From Actinomycetes bacterium (GTDB taxonomy: Bacteria > Bacillota > Sulfobacillia > Sulfobacillales > JAIMBI01), in assembly GCA_023565505.1 (NCBI GenBank), contig JAIMBI010000010.1:1-64000 (forward strand): a stretch of 64,000 nt of DNA. Direction: 5' to 3'. Positions within the stretch are counted from its first letter, which is position 1. Every line of letters begins with the position of its first letter. Shown piece by piece: positions 1-9,167 of the stretch. Made by a program: the position numbers and the translations under genes. Below the pieces are notes generated by a model, which worked only from the letters and a program-made list of their open reading frames with translations, was not told where the DNA came from and did not search any database.

Positions 1-58
1 GCCAGGGTGCCGCTGCCCCCGCTCAGGGCGCGCACCGGAAGCAGCCGGGCCCCCCCCG

Positions 59-75
59 CCCCCCCCCCCCCCCCC
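59..75. repeat. C17 homopolymer
   Basis: A run of 17 cytosines at 59-75, preceded by eight more C at 50-57 with a single G between. It lies in the 273-base stretch before isocitrate lyase, where I see no gene. A run this long is unusual even at 70% GC. It may be a slippage-prone tract or an assembly artefact. Confidence 0.8.
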
Positions 76-273
76 ACGCCGCTTACCCCGCGATCCCGGC
101 GGATGGCCTGCGCCGGATGGCCGCTGGCAGGCAACCGGTTGGTCTTGACCGGTGCGCCCAGTACGATGGGGGTGCAGCATGTTCACCCTGTCACAAACAT
201 ACGTGACGGCGGGCCGGGCGCCCGCACGTTGCGAAGCCAGCGTCCAGGGTCAACGGGAAAGGGGTGCCGGTCG

Positions 274-1593
274 ATGAATCCACCGCGTTACATGACGGCG
301 CGGACCTTCGAGGAGCGGGTCGCCGAGCTGGAGGCCGAGTGGCGCAGCGAGCGCTGGCGGGGGATCCAGCGTCCCTACGGGGCCGCGGAGGTCGTGAAGC
401 TCCGCGGGTCCCTGGATTTCGACTACGCTTTGGCCCGGCGGGGAGCCGAACGACTGTGGCGACTATTGCACACCGAACGGTTCGTGCCGGCGCTCGGCGC
501 GATGACGGGCGGGCAGGCGGTCCAGCAGGTCAAGGCCGGACTCCAGGCCATCTATCTCAGCGGGTGGCAGGTCGCCGCCGACGCCAACCTGGCGGGCGAC
601 ACCTATCCGGACCAGAGCCTCTACCCCGCCAACAGCGCGCCCGAGCTGGTGCGGCGGATCAACCGGGCGCTGCTCAGAGCCGACCAGATCGACTATCTGG
701 AGGGACGTCGCGACCGCGACTGGTTCGTCCCCATCGTGGCGGATGCGGAGGCCGGCTTCGGGGGGGCGCTCAACGTGTTCGAGCTGGTCAAGGCCCTGGT
801 GGAGGCCGGCGCGGCGGGCGTCCACCTGGAGGACCAGCTGTCGTCCGAGAAGAAGTGCGGCCACATGGGCGGCAAGGTGTTGGTGCCCACCGCCACCGCC
901 ATCCGCAACCTCGTCGCGGCGCGGCTGGCCATGGACGTGATGGGGGTGCCGACCATCCTGGTGGCCCGGACCGACGCCAACGGGGCCCATCTGCTCACCA
1001 GCGACGTTGATCCCCGCGACCACCGCTTCCTGACGGGGGAGCGGACGCCGGAAGGGTTCTTCGTCACGCGGGGCGGGTTGGACCAGGCCATCGCCCGGGG
1101 GCTCGCCTACGCGCCGTACGCGGACATGATCTGGTGCGAGACGTCCGAGCCGGATCTGGAGGAGGCCGAACGGTTCGCCCGGGCCATCCACGCGGAGTTC
1201 CCGGGGAAGCTCCTGGCGTACAACTGCTCGCCGTCGTTCAACTGGGCGCGGAAGCTCACGCCCGAGGCCATTGCGACGTTCCAGACACGCCTGGCGGACA
1301 TGGGCTACAAGTTCCAGTTCGTGACGCTCGCGGGCTTCCACGCGCTGAACCACAGCATGTTCGAACTGGCCCGGGACTACCGCCTGCGCGGCATGGCGGC
1401 CTACTCCGACCTCCAGCAGCGGGAGTTCGCGAGCGAACCCCACGGGTATACGGCGACCCGGCACCAGCGCGAAGTCGGGGCCGGCTACTTCGACGAGGTC
1501 CAGTTGGTGGTGACGGGCGGGCAGGCCTCCACCGTGGCGCTGGAAGGCTCCACGGAAGCCGCCCAGTTCACCGAGACGGTCGTCGAGCGCTGA
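274..1593 (+). CDS. aceA: isocitrate lyase
   Basis: Cleaves isocitrate to glyoxylate and succinate, the first glyoxylate-shunt enzyme, in the cytoplasm. The ATG at 274 gives 439 residues, normal for bacterial isocitrate lyase; the open frame extends further upstream but without family similarity. An AAAGGGG ribosome site sits about 9 bases before the ATG; ATG 292 is an alternative. The active-site signature KKCGHMGGK carries the catalytic Cys at about residue 195, and the NCSPSFNW substrate motif lies near residue 317. A malate synthase gene is not in the window. A GC hairpin follows the stop. With the acyl-CoA genes elsewhere in the window it points to growth on acetate or fatty acids. Confidence 0.96.
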   Translation: MNPPRYMTARTFEERVAELEAEWRSERWRGIQRPYGAAEVVKLRGSLDFDYALARRGAERLWRLLHTERFVPALGAMTGGQAVQQVKAGLQAIYLSGWQVAADANLAGDTYPDQSLYPANSAPELVRRINRALLRADQIDYLEGRRDRDWFVPIVADAEAGFGGALNVFELVKALVEAGAAGVHLEDQLSSEKKCGHMGGKVLVPTATAIRNLVAARLAMDVMGVPTILVARTDANGAHLLTSDVDPRDHRFLTGERTPEGFFVTRGGLDQAIARGLAYAPYADMIWCETSEPDLEEAERFARAIHAEFPGKLLAYNCSPSFNWARKLTPEAIATFQTRLADMGYKFQFVTLAGFHALNHSMFELARDYRLRGMAAYSDLQQREFASEPHGYTATRHQREVGAGYFDEVQLVVTGGQASTVALEGSTEAAQFTETVVER

Positions 1594-1615
1594 ACCGGCG
1601 CCTCCGACGCAACCC

Positions 1616-1640
1616 GGGGCCGGGGGAACACCCCGGCCCC
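1616..1640 (+). terminator. hairpin after aceA
   Basis: A perfect 10-bp inverted repeat (GGGGCCGGGG / CCCCGGCCCC) with a 5-base loop starts 22 bases after the aceA stop. No T-tract follows, as is common for terminators in very GC-rich genomes. Confidence 0.55.
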
Positions 1641-1808
1641 GCTCGCTGTGCCGGGCGGGTGTCCACTGCGCGGAGGGGGAGGACTTTCGCGGCCCGGTGG
1701 CCAATCGAGTCGATGACGTGGGCGGTGGCCAAGCGCGCGTCGGGGACTCGGCGGCCCGGTGCCCCGCCCGCGAGCAGCGGGCACGTCCGCGACGAGGAGG
1801 GGTTCGGA

Positions 1809-2555
1809 CTGGGGCGCAAGACAGGGCTTTGGCTCATGCGACAGGAGATTGTTCCGGAGATGCTGACGGACGCCACCGTGGTGGTGTTCGATGTCCTCCT
1901 GGCCACCACGACGTTGTTGGCCATCGCCGAACACGGCGCCCGGTCGATCCGGGCGGTGGCGACCCTGGCGGAGGCCGAGGCCCTGCGGGTGGGGCCGGAC
2001 GGCCCCCGCATCCTGGGAGGGGAGCAGGGCGGCTACAAGGCCCCGGGAATGGACCGGGGGCCGCTGCCGACCGAGTACCCGCCGGAGGTGGTGGCCGGCC
2101 GCGACGTGGTCTTCGTGTCGACCAACGGCACCCCGACGCTTGCCGCCGTCGCGCCCGCCCGCACGGTGCTGTTGGGCTGCCTCCGGAACGCGCCGGCCGT
2201 GGCCCGCGTGCTCGACGCGAGGACGACGGAGGACCTGTATCTCATCTGCGCCGGATCCCGGGGGCATGCGTCGTGGGAGGACTTTCTCGCCGCGGCGGCG
2301 GTGCTCGACGCGATAGCCGACCCCGGGGAGCTCAACGACGCGGCGCTCATCGCCCGCGACTTCGGCGCCCGACACCGGGGCGCGTTGGGGACTCTCCTGC
2401 CGCGGGGACGCGTCGGCCGCTGGCTCGCCGCCCGTGGGTATGCGGACGTGCTGGCCTACGCCGGCGAGGTGGGGGCGAGCGACCTGGTACTGGAGGCGAC
2501 GGTGGACGGTATCCGGCCGGTGTCCGCGGCGCACCCGGCAAGGCGCGGCGCCTAG
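1809..2555 (+). CDS. ComB-like 2-phosphosulfolactate phosphatase family protein
   Basis: Family members are Mg2+-dependent phosphatases, first described for 2-phosphosulfolactate in coenzyme M synthesis; in bacteria the substrate is often unknown. The DVLLATTT motif near residue 30 (DVLRATTT in most relatives) and STNGT near residue 105 identify the family, and the C-terminal half follows it to the end. The first in-frame ATG (1836) would cut into the region homologous to the normal N-terminal strand. CTG 1809 lies 6 bases after an ideal GAGGAGGGG ribosome site (1794-1802) and gives a normal length (248 aa), so I prefer it. No coenzyme M or sulfolactate genes are nearby. Confidence 0.8.
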   Translation: MGRKTGLWLMRQEIVPEMLTDATVVVFDVLLATTTLLAIAEHGARSIRAVATLAEAEALRVGPDGPRILGGEQGGYKAPGMDRGPLPTEYPPEVVAGRDVVFVSTNGTPTLAAVAPARTVLLGCLRNAPAVARVLDARTTEDLYLICAGSRGHASWEDFLAAAAVLDAIADPGELNDAALIARDFGARHRGALGTLLPRGRVGRWLAARGYADVLAYAGEVGASDLVLEATVDGIRPVSAAHPARRGA

Positions 2556-2583
2556 GCACCGTGACGGCGCCGCCCCGCCGCGG

Positions 2584-4056
2584 TCAGGAGTCGGTCGACT
2601 TGGTGAGGCTCACGGACCGCCGCGGCCGGGCCCCACCGGCGGACCGGGCGGGCTGCATCGTGGCGGCGGCGTCCGCGTCGCGGACGCCGAGCGCCCCGAC
2701 GGCGCCGGCCAGCGCCAGGACCGCCGCCACGACGAACGTAAGATGGAAGGCGGGCACCTCTACGGCCGACGGGAGCGGCATCGCGTGCGGCAGGCGCGCC
2801 GCCAGGACGGTGGCCAGGACCGCCACCCCGACGGCGCTGGCCACCTGCCGCTGGGTGTTGAAGAGCGCCGCCGCCCGCCCGGTGTCGGCCGGGCTCACGC
2901 GGGCGAACGAGGCGGCCTGGAGCGGCAGGACGACGCCTGCCCAACCCACGCCGACCGCGAACATCAGCCCGCGGATCAGCCAGGGACTCGTGGCGAGGTC
3001 CACACGGGTCATAGCGGCCGCCGCTGCGCTCACCCAGACGAGACCGGTCACCATGAGGCGCCGCGGGCCGACGGTATGGTACAGGCGTCCCACCACGCGC
3101 GAGGACAAGATGACGCCGACGGCCTCCGGGAACGTGGTGAGGCCGGAACTCAGGGCGGTCGCACCCCGGGCCTCCTGCAGGAACTGCGGCATGACGAAGA
3201 GGATCCCGAAAAACGCTGCGCTGCCGAGGAAGGAGACCACGTTGGTGGTCCGAAAGAGCCGGTCCCGGAACAGTCTGAGCGTCAGCATGGGCTCCGGACG
3301 GGTCTTTTCCGTGCGGACGAGCAGCACCAGGGCCAACAGGCCCACGATCCCGGACGCGGCGACGCCGGGAGACGTCCATCCGCGGCGAGGCCCTTCGCTC
3401 AGGGCATAGAGCACCAGGGGCAGGCCGACGCCGGTCAATGCGAAGCCGGGCAGGTCGAACCGGCCCGCGGCCGGCTCACGGTGCTCCCGGAGCTGGAGCG
3501 CCCCGAAGAGGAGGGCCGCCAGGCCGATGGGGACATTGACGTAGAATACCCAGCGCCAGGACAGGTCCGTGACCAGCCAGCCCCCGATGACCGGGCCGGT
3601 CGCCGGCGCCAGCACGGTGGCCAGCATGAGGACCGCGGACGCCCGGGCCCGGCGTTCCGGCGGAAAGGCGCGGAACAGCATGGCTTGGCCCACGGGCGCG
3701 AGCATTCCGCCGCCCATCCCCTGAATCACCCGGAAGAGCACCAGCTCGGTCAGCGAGAGCGCGCGCCCGCACAGGGCGGAGGCCGCGGTGAAGAGCGCCA
3801 GGGCGGCGAGAAACGTGCGCTTGGTGCCGATGCGGTCGCCCACCCAGCCCGAGGCGGGGATGAACACCGCGAGACTCAGCAGGTAGCCGACGGCGACGCC
3901 GTCGGCCGTGGCCGGGGTGGCGCGGAACGTGCGCGCGATGGCGGGGAGGGCCGTGTTCACGATGGTGCTGTCCATGATGTTCATGAACATGCCGGCCACG
4001 TAGACGACCGCCACCACCGTCTCGTAGGACAGACGCGAGCGGGACGACGTGAGCAA
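2584..4056 (-). CDS. MFS multidrug efflux transporter, DHA2 (EmrB/QacA) type, 14 TM
   Basis: Membrane proton/drug antiporter of the 14-helix DHA2 group, 490 aa, the usual size. The first helix carries MNIMDSTIVNTALP, the DHA2 hallmark. Motif A (GWVGDRIGTKR) lies between helices 2 and 3, and the antiporter motif C (APATGPVIGGWL) follows in helix 5. The gene converges on the ComB-like gene and is not part of an operon. No partner EmrA-type membrane-fusion protein or adjacent regulator is visible, as expected for a single-membrane exporter. The substrate cannot be predicted. Confidence 0.9.
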   Translation of the reverse strand: MLTSSRSRLSYETVVAVVYVAGMFMNIMDSTIVNTALPAIARTFRATPATADGVAVGYLLSLAVFIPASGWVGDRIGTKRTFLAALALFTAASALCGRALSLTELVLFRVIQGMGGGMLAPVGQAMLFRAFPPERRARASAVLMLATVLAPATGPVIGGWLVTDLSWRWVFYVNVPIGLAALLFGALQLREHREPAAGRFDLPGFALTGVGLPLVLYALSEGPRRGWTSPGVAASGIVGLLALVLLVRTEKTRPEPMLTLRLFRDRLFRTTNVVSFLGSAAFFGILFVMPQFLQEARGATALSSGLTTFPEAVGVILSSRVVGRLYHTVGPRRLMVTGLVWVSAAAAAMTRVDLATSPWLIRGLMFAVGVGWAGVVLPLQAASFARVSPADTGRAAALFNTQRQVASAVGVAVLATVLAARLPHAMPLPSAVEVPAFHLTFVVAAVLALAGAVGALGVRDADAAATMQPARSAGGARPRRSVSLTKSTDS

Positions 4057-4186
4057 CCCTCCCTCCGGGGCGGCGTGGCCGGGCGGGCCGTGACGCCCCT
4101 GCCTTCGAGCTTAGCGGATTTCCGCCGCCGATGTCGCTGGAAAGCGACGCGCCAGCCGCCTCGGCCGGCGGCGGCAGGGTCCGGGC

Positions 4187-6340
4187 TCACGGGCGCAGGC
4201 GGGCCAGCCGCACCCGCGATCCCGCCGGTGCCGATTCCTGCCAGGCGACCACCATGTCTCCCCCGGGCAGCGGGGCGAGCACCGGGGCCGCGACCCGGCC
4301 AGAGGCCGGGGGAGGCAGTTCCCGGACCATCCAGCCGCCCGGGTCGCGCCGACCGACCCGCAGCGTCCCTTGAGGAGCCACCCACGCCAACCAAGGAGCC
4401 CCGGCGGCGCTGACCCCCACGGCCGGTTGGTCGCCCCGACCCACGGCGTCCGGCGGCAGCGCTCAGGGACCAATGCCTCCCCCTCGTGTCATGGTGCCGG
4501 CGCGGAGGGCGAAGGCTCCCGAGGCGTCCGCCTCCGTCCAGACGCAGATCCAGGCGCCGCCCGCCGCCGGCAGCGTCGCGAGGGCGGGATCGTACGGTTG
4601 CGCCCCAGGTGGCGGCAACGCCACGATCCGGCTTCCCCCGAACGTTGTGCCGTCCCGGCTCGAGGCCACCCGGACATGGTTGCGGCGGGTGAGGCGATCC
4701 GTCGCCGTCAGCGGACGGAAATCCTGCCAGCCCACGTACACCACGTCGTCGACCACGGCCACGGACGGATTCCAGGCATACCCGGTCCCGTAGGTCAGGT
4801 GGTCGACGGGCGCCGTGGGGGTGTCGCTGACCCGGACCGGCGCCGTGAACGTTCGCCCTCCGTCTGCGCTTTCCACCAGCCAAACATCGCTCACGGCATT
4901 GGGGAGCCGGTCGTCGCTCCAGACCACGAAGACGGTGGCGCCGCGGCCGACGGCCACCCGGCGACCGGGTTCGACGTCCGGACCGCCGCGGCGGGAGGCC
5001 AGGCGGACCTCCCACCCACCCGCCCGCGCCTCGGTCCAGACCACGTGGACGGCCCCGGTGGGGTCGACGGCGAGATGGGGGTGCCACTGCGGCGCGCCAT
5101 CGGGGTCCACGAGGCGGGGCGGGACGGGACGAACGTCCGACCGCCGTCTTCGCTGTAGGCGACGACGATCTGTCCCCGGCCGGCGTGGTGGACGACAGCG
5201 GCCAGCCAGAGCCGGCCGTCCGGGCCGGTGACCAAGGCGGGGAGCCACGCGTCGGCGTCGACGGGGGTCACTCCGACCCGAAGGGCCAGGCGCGGGACGG
5301 GTACCGCCGGCGGGGGCGCGGGCGCCTGCTCCAGGCGGGCATCGAGTACGACCGCCCGATACGCTGTCCGTCCCGGTCCGCGGGCGGCGGGAGCGAGGGC
5401 CCGGGCGGCCAGCACCGCGCGACGGGTGCGCAAGGGCAGGCGGACGGGATCCGGCATCACCCAGGGTGCCGTGGCGAGAAAGCCTCCGTCGGGGGTCTGC
5501 CCGACATAGCCCGCCGGGGTATCGGTGGGGGTGACCTTGGCCGTGATGGCCGTCTGCCCGTCGAAGGGGATGTCGAACAGGTTGTCCGTCATCATGGGGT
5601 TCAGGTTGTAGCGGAACGGCCGGTGTTTCTGGACGGCGACCCAGTTCCCGGACTTCCAGGCGTCGGGCTGCCAGTCGGTCAGCGCGGGCTCGGTCGCCCC
5701 GGGGACCGTCGTTGGCATCCGGTTGAACCAGGACCTCCGCGCCGTCCTGGGCGAGACGGTCGAGGACGTCGGGCATCCAGGCGTCGAGGCTGATGACGAC
5801 GCCGATGCGCCCGATGCCCGGCAGCGGAATGGACCGGACGTGTCCGAGGTCGCCGGGGGTCAAGCTAAGGAGCGTCGCTTCTACCGGCGCGAGATGCACC
5901 TCGTGCGCGCGGTCGAGCAGCCGACCGTCGGGACCGAAGACGAAGGCGGTGTTGTAGACCCCGGGTGCCGCCGCACGCCACACCGGCGCGCCCGCCGGCC
6001 GCTGCCAGTCGCCCAGGAGCGCCTGCTCCAGGGCGCTCGCGGCCCGCTCGAACAGCGGCGCGGGCATGCAGGCGACGACATAGGAGCGGTAGTCGCGGGC
6101 GAGCGGGGCGAAGGCGTCGAGCAAGGCGCACACCATCGTCTCGGTGAGGGCGAGCCAGAGCAGGCTGAGCTCCTGCGGCGGGAGCGCCACGCCGGGGAAG
6201 CGGCGGTGGTAGTAGAGGATCTGGGAGCATAGGCGGCGAGCAGGGAAGTCCCAAACTCCGGCGCCTACGGCGAGGGCCGCGGCGGTCGCGCCCATGCGGG
6301 CCAGGAAGCGGCGCCGGGTCATACGAGGCTGCTCGGGCAT
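4187..6340 (-). pseudogene. frameshifted Tat-exported nitrilase-like + beta-propeller (BNR/sialidase-like) protein
   Basis: One gene broken three times. ATG 6340 follows AGGAAGGA and begins with a twin-arginine leader (TRRRFLARMG plus a hydrophobic stretch). A carbon-nitrogen-hydrolase-like domain follows up to about 5700. The frame shifts at the CCCC/GGGG run near 5697-5704 (one base too many) and shifts back at the GGGG run 5116-5119 (one base too few). It continues with Asp-box-like repeats (SEDGGRTF, SADGGRTF, SSRDGTTF) to an in-frame TGA at 4463-4465, after which homologous-looking sequence runs in the same frame to 4187. Read through, it would be about 717 aa. The expected nitrilase Lys and Cys appear as Glu (AHEVHL) and Ser (VVISLDAWMPD), so even the intact protein was probably not a classical nitrilase. 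Sequencing error could explain the two homopolymer indels but less easily the TGA. Confidence 0.75.
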
Positions 6341-6501
6341 AGGGACGGTGATCCTTCCTGGGCCCGTCCGACGACCGTGCACCCGGGCCGGGGGTGGTCG
6401 GGGCCTTCACCGTACGGTTCGGGTCCACGTCCGGGATTCCTGCCCGCCGCATGCCGCCGTCCGGCCCGTCGCGACGGGGGCCGAGGCGGGGCGAGGGCAT
6501 G

Positions 6502-6510
6502 TGCTATACT
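6502..6510 (+). promoter_or_regulatory. extended -10 promoter element
   Basis: TGCTATACT, an extended -10 box, lies about 60 bases before the start of the isocitrate dehydrogenase-like gene. No good -35 hexamer is seen at 17 bases, which extended -10 promoters can lack. Confidence 0.5.
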
Positions 6511-6570
6511 ACTTCGCGGCATGCGCGAGCGAGGACACGGCGCCTCGGCGATGCCGACAGGGAGGGGCCG

Positions 6571-7644
6571 ATGGTGCACGTCGTCGTCATGGAAGGGGAC
6601 CAGACCGGTCAGGAACTCCTCGAGCAGGCCCTCCGCGTGTTCAACGCCGACGTGCTGGGCATCCCGCTCGAGATCACGCGGTTCGACCTGAGCCTGGAGA
6701 ACCGCCGGCGGACCCGGAACGGATGCGTCTACGACGCTGCGGCCGCCATGCGGCAGTGGCGTTACGGACTCAAGGCCGCCACCATTACCCCGCCCGAAAA
6801 GGACGACGTGGGCAGCCCCAATGCCATTCTGCGCAACGAGATCAGCGGCACGGTCATCGTGCGGACCGGTCGCCGCCTGCCGGGAATCGCTCCCCCGGTC
6901 GGCGTCTACGCTCCCATCTCCGTCGTGCGCATGGCGGTCGACGACGCGTACGGCGCCAAGGAGTGGCGGGAGTCCGTGGACGGCGACGAGATCGCCTATC
7001 GCACCGACCGGATCTCCCGGAAAGTCTGCCGGGGAGTCGCCGAGTACGCCTTCCAGTTGGCGCGCCGGCTGCACGCCAAAGTTTTCGGCGGCCCGAAGTT
7101 CACGGTCAGCCCGGTGTACGAGGGACTTTTCAAGGAAGAGTTGGACGCCGCCGCCGGCCGCTATCCGGACGTCACGTACGAGCCGCAGCTCATCGACGCC
7201 ACGTACGCCTTGCTTCTGGTCAAGGCAGGCGAAGCGCTGGTCATCCCGGCCCTGAATCGGGACGGCGACTGCCTCTCAGACTTGGTCCTGCAGATGTTCG
7301 GCTCGATAGCCGGAGCCGAGTCCATCCTCCTGGCCCTGGACGACGAGTGGCGGCCGCGGGTCGTCATGGCCGAGGCTCCGCATGGTACGGCGCCCAGTCT
7401 GTTCGGCAAGAACATCGCCAACCCCATGGCCATGATCCTGGCTACGGCCTCGCTCTTGGCGCACAGCGAGGAGGAGGACGCTCGGACCGCGTCGCGCGCC
7501 ATCTACGAGGCCACCTTGGAGGCCGTGGCCGAGGGCGTCAAGACGCCGGACTTGGGTGGCAGCGCCAGCACCACCGAGTTCACGGATGAGGTCGTGCGGC
7601 GCGTCCGCACCAAGCTCGAGGTGTGGAACACGCTGGGTGCCTAG
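6571..7644 (+). CDS. isocitrate/isopropylmalate dehydrogenase family protein, probably NAD-type isocitrate dehydrogenase
   Basis: Oxidative decarboxylation of isocitrate (or a related hydroxyacid) with NAD(P)+. ATG 6571 follows GGGAGGGG; 357 aa. Substrate-side motif SPNAILR with a following GT..R resembles SPNaTIR...GTVFR of isocitrate dehydrogenases. The metal-binding GDCLSD motif lies near residue 232, and HGTAPSLFGKNIANP near residue 271 is the isocitrate-type cofactor loop, with no Lys-Tyr pair typical of NADP enzymes. The usual HKANI-type segment is altered (GPKFTVSPVYEGLF), so substrate and cofactor need testing. Isocitrate lyase, which competes for the same substrate, is 5 kb upstream. 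Confidence 0.8.
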   Translation: MVHVVVMEGDQTGQELLEQALRVFNADVLGIPLEITRFDLSLENRRRTRNGCVYDAAAAMRQWRYGLKAATITPPEKDDVGSPNAILRNEISGTVIVRTGRRLPGIAPPVGVYAPISVVRMAVDDAYGAKEWRESVDGDEIAYRTDRISRKVCRGVAEYAFQLARRLHAKVFGGPKFTVSPVYEGLFKEELDAAAGRYPDVTYEPQLIDATYALLLVKAGEALVIPALNRDGDCLSDLVLQMFGSIAGAESILLALDDEWRPRVVMAEAPHGTAPSLFGKNIANPMAMILATASLLAHSEEEDARTASRAIYEATLEAVAEGVKTPDLGGSASTTEFTDEVVRRVRTKLEVWNTLGA

Positions 7645-8114
7645 TCCAACTCCGTGAAGACGAAGATGCGGGGGAGCGGCGCGAATCCGCGCCCGGGCCG
7701 TGCCGGGGAAGAGGCCGCGCACCCCGACGCCGGAAGCCTTTCTCACCCTGACGGCGGTGTTCGGTCGGGCCGAGCGACGTTCCGCGGGGCGGTTCGAATG
7801 GGCCCTTGGGTGGGAAGGCAAGAGAGGTGACGGCGTCCCCCAGCTAGCCCGGCGGAGGCGGCAGCCGCGGCCTGGGCCTGAAGGCCGGCGGCGGCTGGGG
7901 TTCCTGTCCGTTCTGCGCCGCCCGTTTTATCGGCGCGAAATGGCCGGAGATGCGGGAGAGGCCGCCCGCTACCCGGGCATCTCGCCGGGTGGTGTGATCC
8001 GGCTCGGGGATGCCGATCCGCTTGTGTGCGAAACAAGCCCTTCCCGGAGGGTAGGCCGCCCACCGAATCAGACCGGTGATCCCGACGGAGTTCCTTTCGG
8101 AACAGCCCCGGGCT
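7645..8114. other. gene-poor stretch
   Basis: No reading frame in this 470-base stretch looks like a protein and no RNA gene is recognised. It continues into the decayed HEPN-like gene and the tRNA operon to the right. Confidence 0.6.
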
Positions 8115-8483
8115 GTAGGGCATCGCCACTCGATGAACCCTTGCCGGACCAAAGCCGCTGCCCGTTCCGCGTCGTGCACATCTTGGAGGCTGGCACGCAT
8201 TCCTCGTAACGCGCCTCGCGGGCCCAGTCGTACAGGGTTTGGCAATCAGCGAGGGTCGGGCCTTCATGCGGCCATCCCTGCCCGATGGCCGGAACCGTCC
8301 AGCGTGGTTGGGAGGGTCCCACCCGTGGAAGGCCAACTGTGCGTCTATCCAGTGAACCGCTTGGTAGAACAGGAGGACAATTTGCCGCTGCCGCGCGACC
8401 TCCGCCGCCGCTCGTCCCCCAGCGCGGGGCGGAGAATCTGATTAAGGCGCTTGAGTTCCGCTTGCTGCTGAGCATGGTCCCAG
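8115..8483 (-). pseudogene. decayed HEPN-like (UPF0332-type) gene remnant
   Basis: No single frame is open, but four successive minus-strand segments in different frames form one coherent helical protein. They are VWDHAQQQAELKRLNQILRP (about 8480-8400), RQRQIVLLFYQAVHWIDAQL (8400-8300), QTLYDWAREARYEECVPAS (8270-8190) and LQDVHDAERAAALVRQGF (8195-8130). The pattern of a tyrosine-rich helix followed by LYD..R.ARY is what I associate with HEPN domains, which occur in toxin-antitoxin and defence proteins. At least three frameshifts mean the gene is dead. It lies just beyond the terminator of the tRNA operon, a usual landing site for mobile DNA. The family assignment is by eye only. Confidence 0.5.
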
Positions 8484-8762
8484 ACACCCGCCGCGGTTAA
8501 TGGGCCACCCCACCCATTCCTCGGCCGGGGTGGGGATGCCCTTCAGCGGTCGGGTTAACGGTACCTCAAAGTGATACGTCGGCTCTGTTTCGATTTGGAC
8601 GCTGAAGACCGCACGGTCTTGTTTCCATCCGCGCTCCCGAACGTGCGGCGCGTGCTTGTCGGCGCTGGTGCAGCGCGCCAGCACGCCCCTGGCCGGTATG
8701 GCGTCCGCGTGGCCTCCGCTCTTCTTTTGGGTGTTCGTCGGATCGTATCCGTGTCCGTGATA
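8442..8762 (-). pseudogene. unrecognised ORF remnant upstream of the HEPN-like remnant
   Basis: The minus strand is open from 8762 to a TAA at 8442, including the protein-like stretch VFSVQIETEPTYHFEVPLTR around 8600. There is no convincing start codon with a ribosome site, and base composition is visibly lower in GC than in neighbouring genes. I do not recognise it. It may be the 5' part of the same decayed locus as the HEPN-like remnant. Confidence 0.3.
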
Positions 8763-8787
8763 TTAGACTCCATAAAGCACAACGAGA

Positions 8788-8808
8788 GCCGGGGTGCGTC
8801 ACCCCGGC
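8788..8808 (-). terminator. terminator of the tRNA operon
   Basis: Perfect 8-bp stem (GCCGGGGT / ACCCCGGC) with a 5-base loop, 35 bases beyond the 3' end of tRNA-Val in the direction of transcription; a T-rich stretch (TCTCGTTGTGCTTT) follows it. Confidence 0.6.
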
Positions 8809-8842
8809 GAAATCCGCAAACCCTTATGGGGCTTCAAATTTT

Positions 8843-8917
8843 TGGTGGGCGCGCATGGGATCGAACCATGGACCTCTTGAATGTGAGTCAAGCGCTCTAC
8901 CACTGAGCTACGCGCCC
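8843..8917 (-). tRNA. tRNA-Val (CAC)
   Basis: 75 nt with encoded CCA. The acceptor stem GGGCGCG pairs with CGCGCCC. The anticodon loop is CTCACAT closed by CTTGA/TCAAG, giving anticodon CAC. The T-arm contains GGTTCGATCC. It is last in the three-tRNA operon. Confidence 0.95.
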
Positions 8918-8962
8918 ACGGGCAGCTCCGATTCTAGGAGCCACGCCGGAACCTGTCAAGGC

Positions 8963-9038
8963 TGGTGGGCCCAGAAGGATTCGAACCTCCGACCAACCGG
9001 TTATGAGCCGGCAGCTCTGACCGCTGAGCTATGGGCCC
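8963..9038 (-). tRNA. tRNA with CAT anticodon (Met, possibly Ile2)
   Basis: 76 nt with encoded CCA; the acceptor stem GGGCCCA pairs with TGGGCCC. The loop CTCATAA gives anticodon CAT. It lacks the initiator features. C4 and C5 pair with G, a pair that favours lysidine modification in the isoleucine tRNA read by TilS, so it may be tRNA-Ile2 rather than elongator Met. Confidence 0.9.
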
Positions 9039-9049
9039 GCCAAAAGGTG

Positions 9050-9125
9050 TGGCTCCTCGAGCAGGACTCGAACCTGCAACCACTCGGTTAACAGCCGAGC
9101 GCTCTACCAGTTGAGCTATCGAGGA
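9050..9125 (-). tRNA. tRNA-Asn (GTT)
   Basis: 76 nt with encoded CCA; the acceptor stem TCCTCGA pairs with TCGAGGA, discriminator G. Anticodon loop CTGTTAA, anticodon GTT. It is the first gene of the operon, followed after 11 bases by the CAT tRNA. Confidence 0.95.
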
Positions 9126-9138
9126 GCGTCCTGGTGAA

Positions 9139-9167
9139 AAGATAGCACGGCCGTCCTCCGGGATCAA
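9139..9167 (-). promoter_or_regulatory. sigma-70-type promoter of the tRNA operon
   Basis: On the minus strand TTGATC, a 17-base spacer and TATCTT, with an upstream TG giving an extended -10. The predicted start is a few bases before tRNA-Asn. Confidence 0.8.

Noticed and set aside
2434-4413. 659-codon plus-strand frame
   Set aside because: Antisense shadow of the DHA2 transporter, Gly/Arg-rich without motifs.
7743-8336. minus-strand 197-codon frame
   Set aside because: No family resemblance; only a short part coincides with one segment of the HEPN-like remnant.
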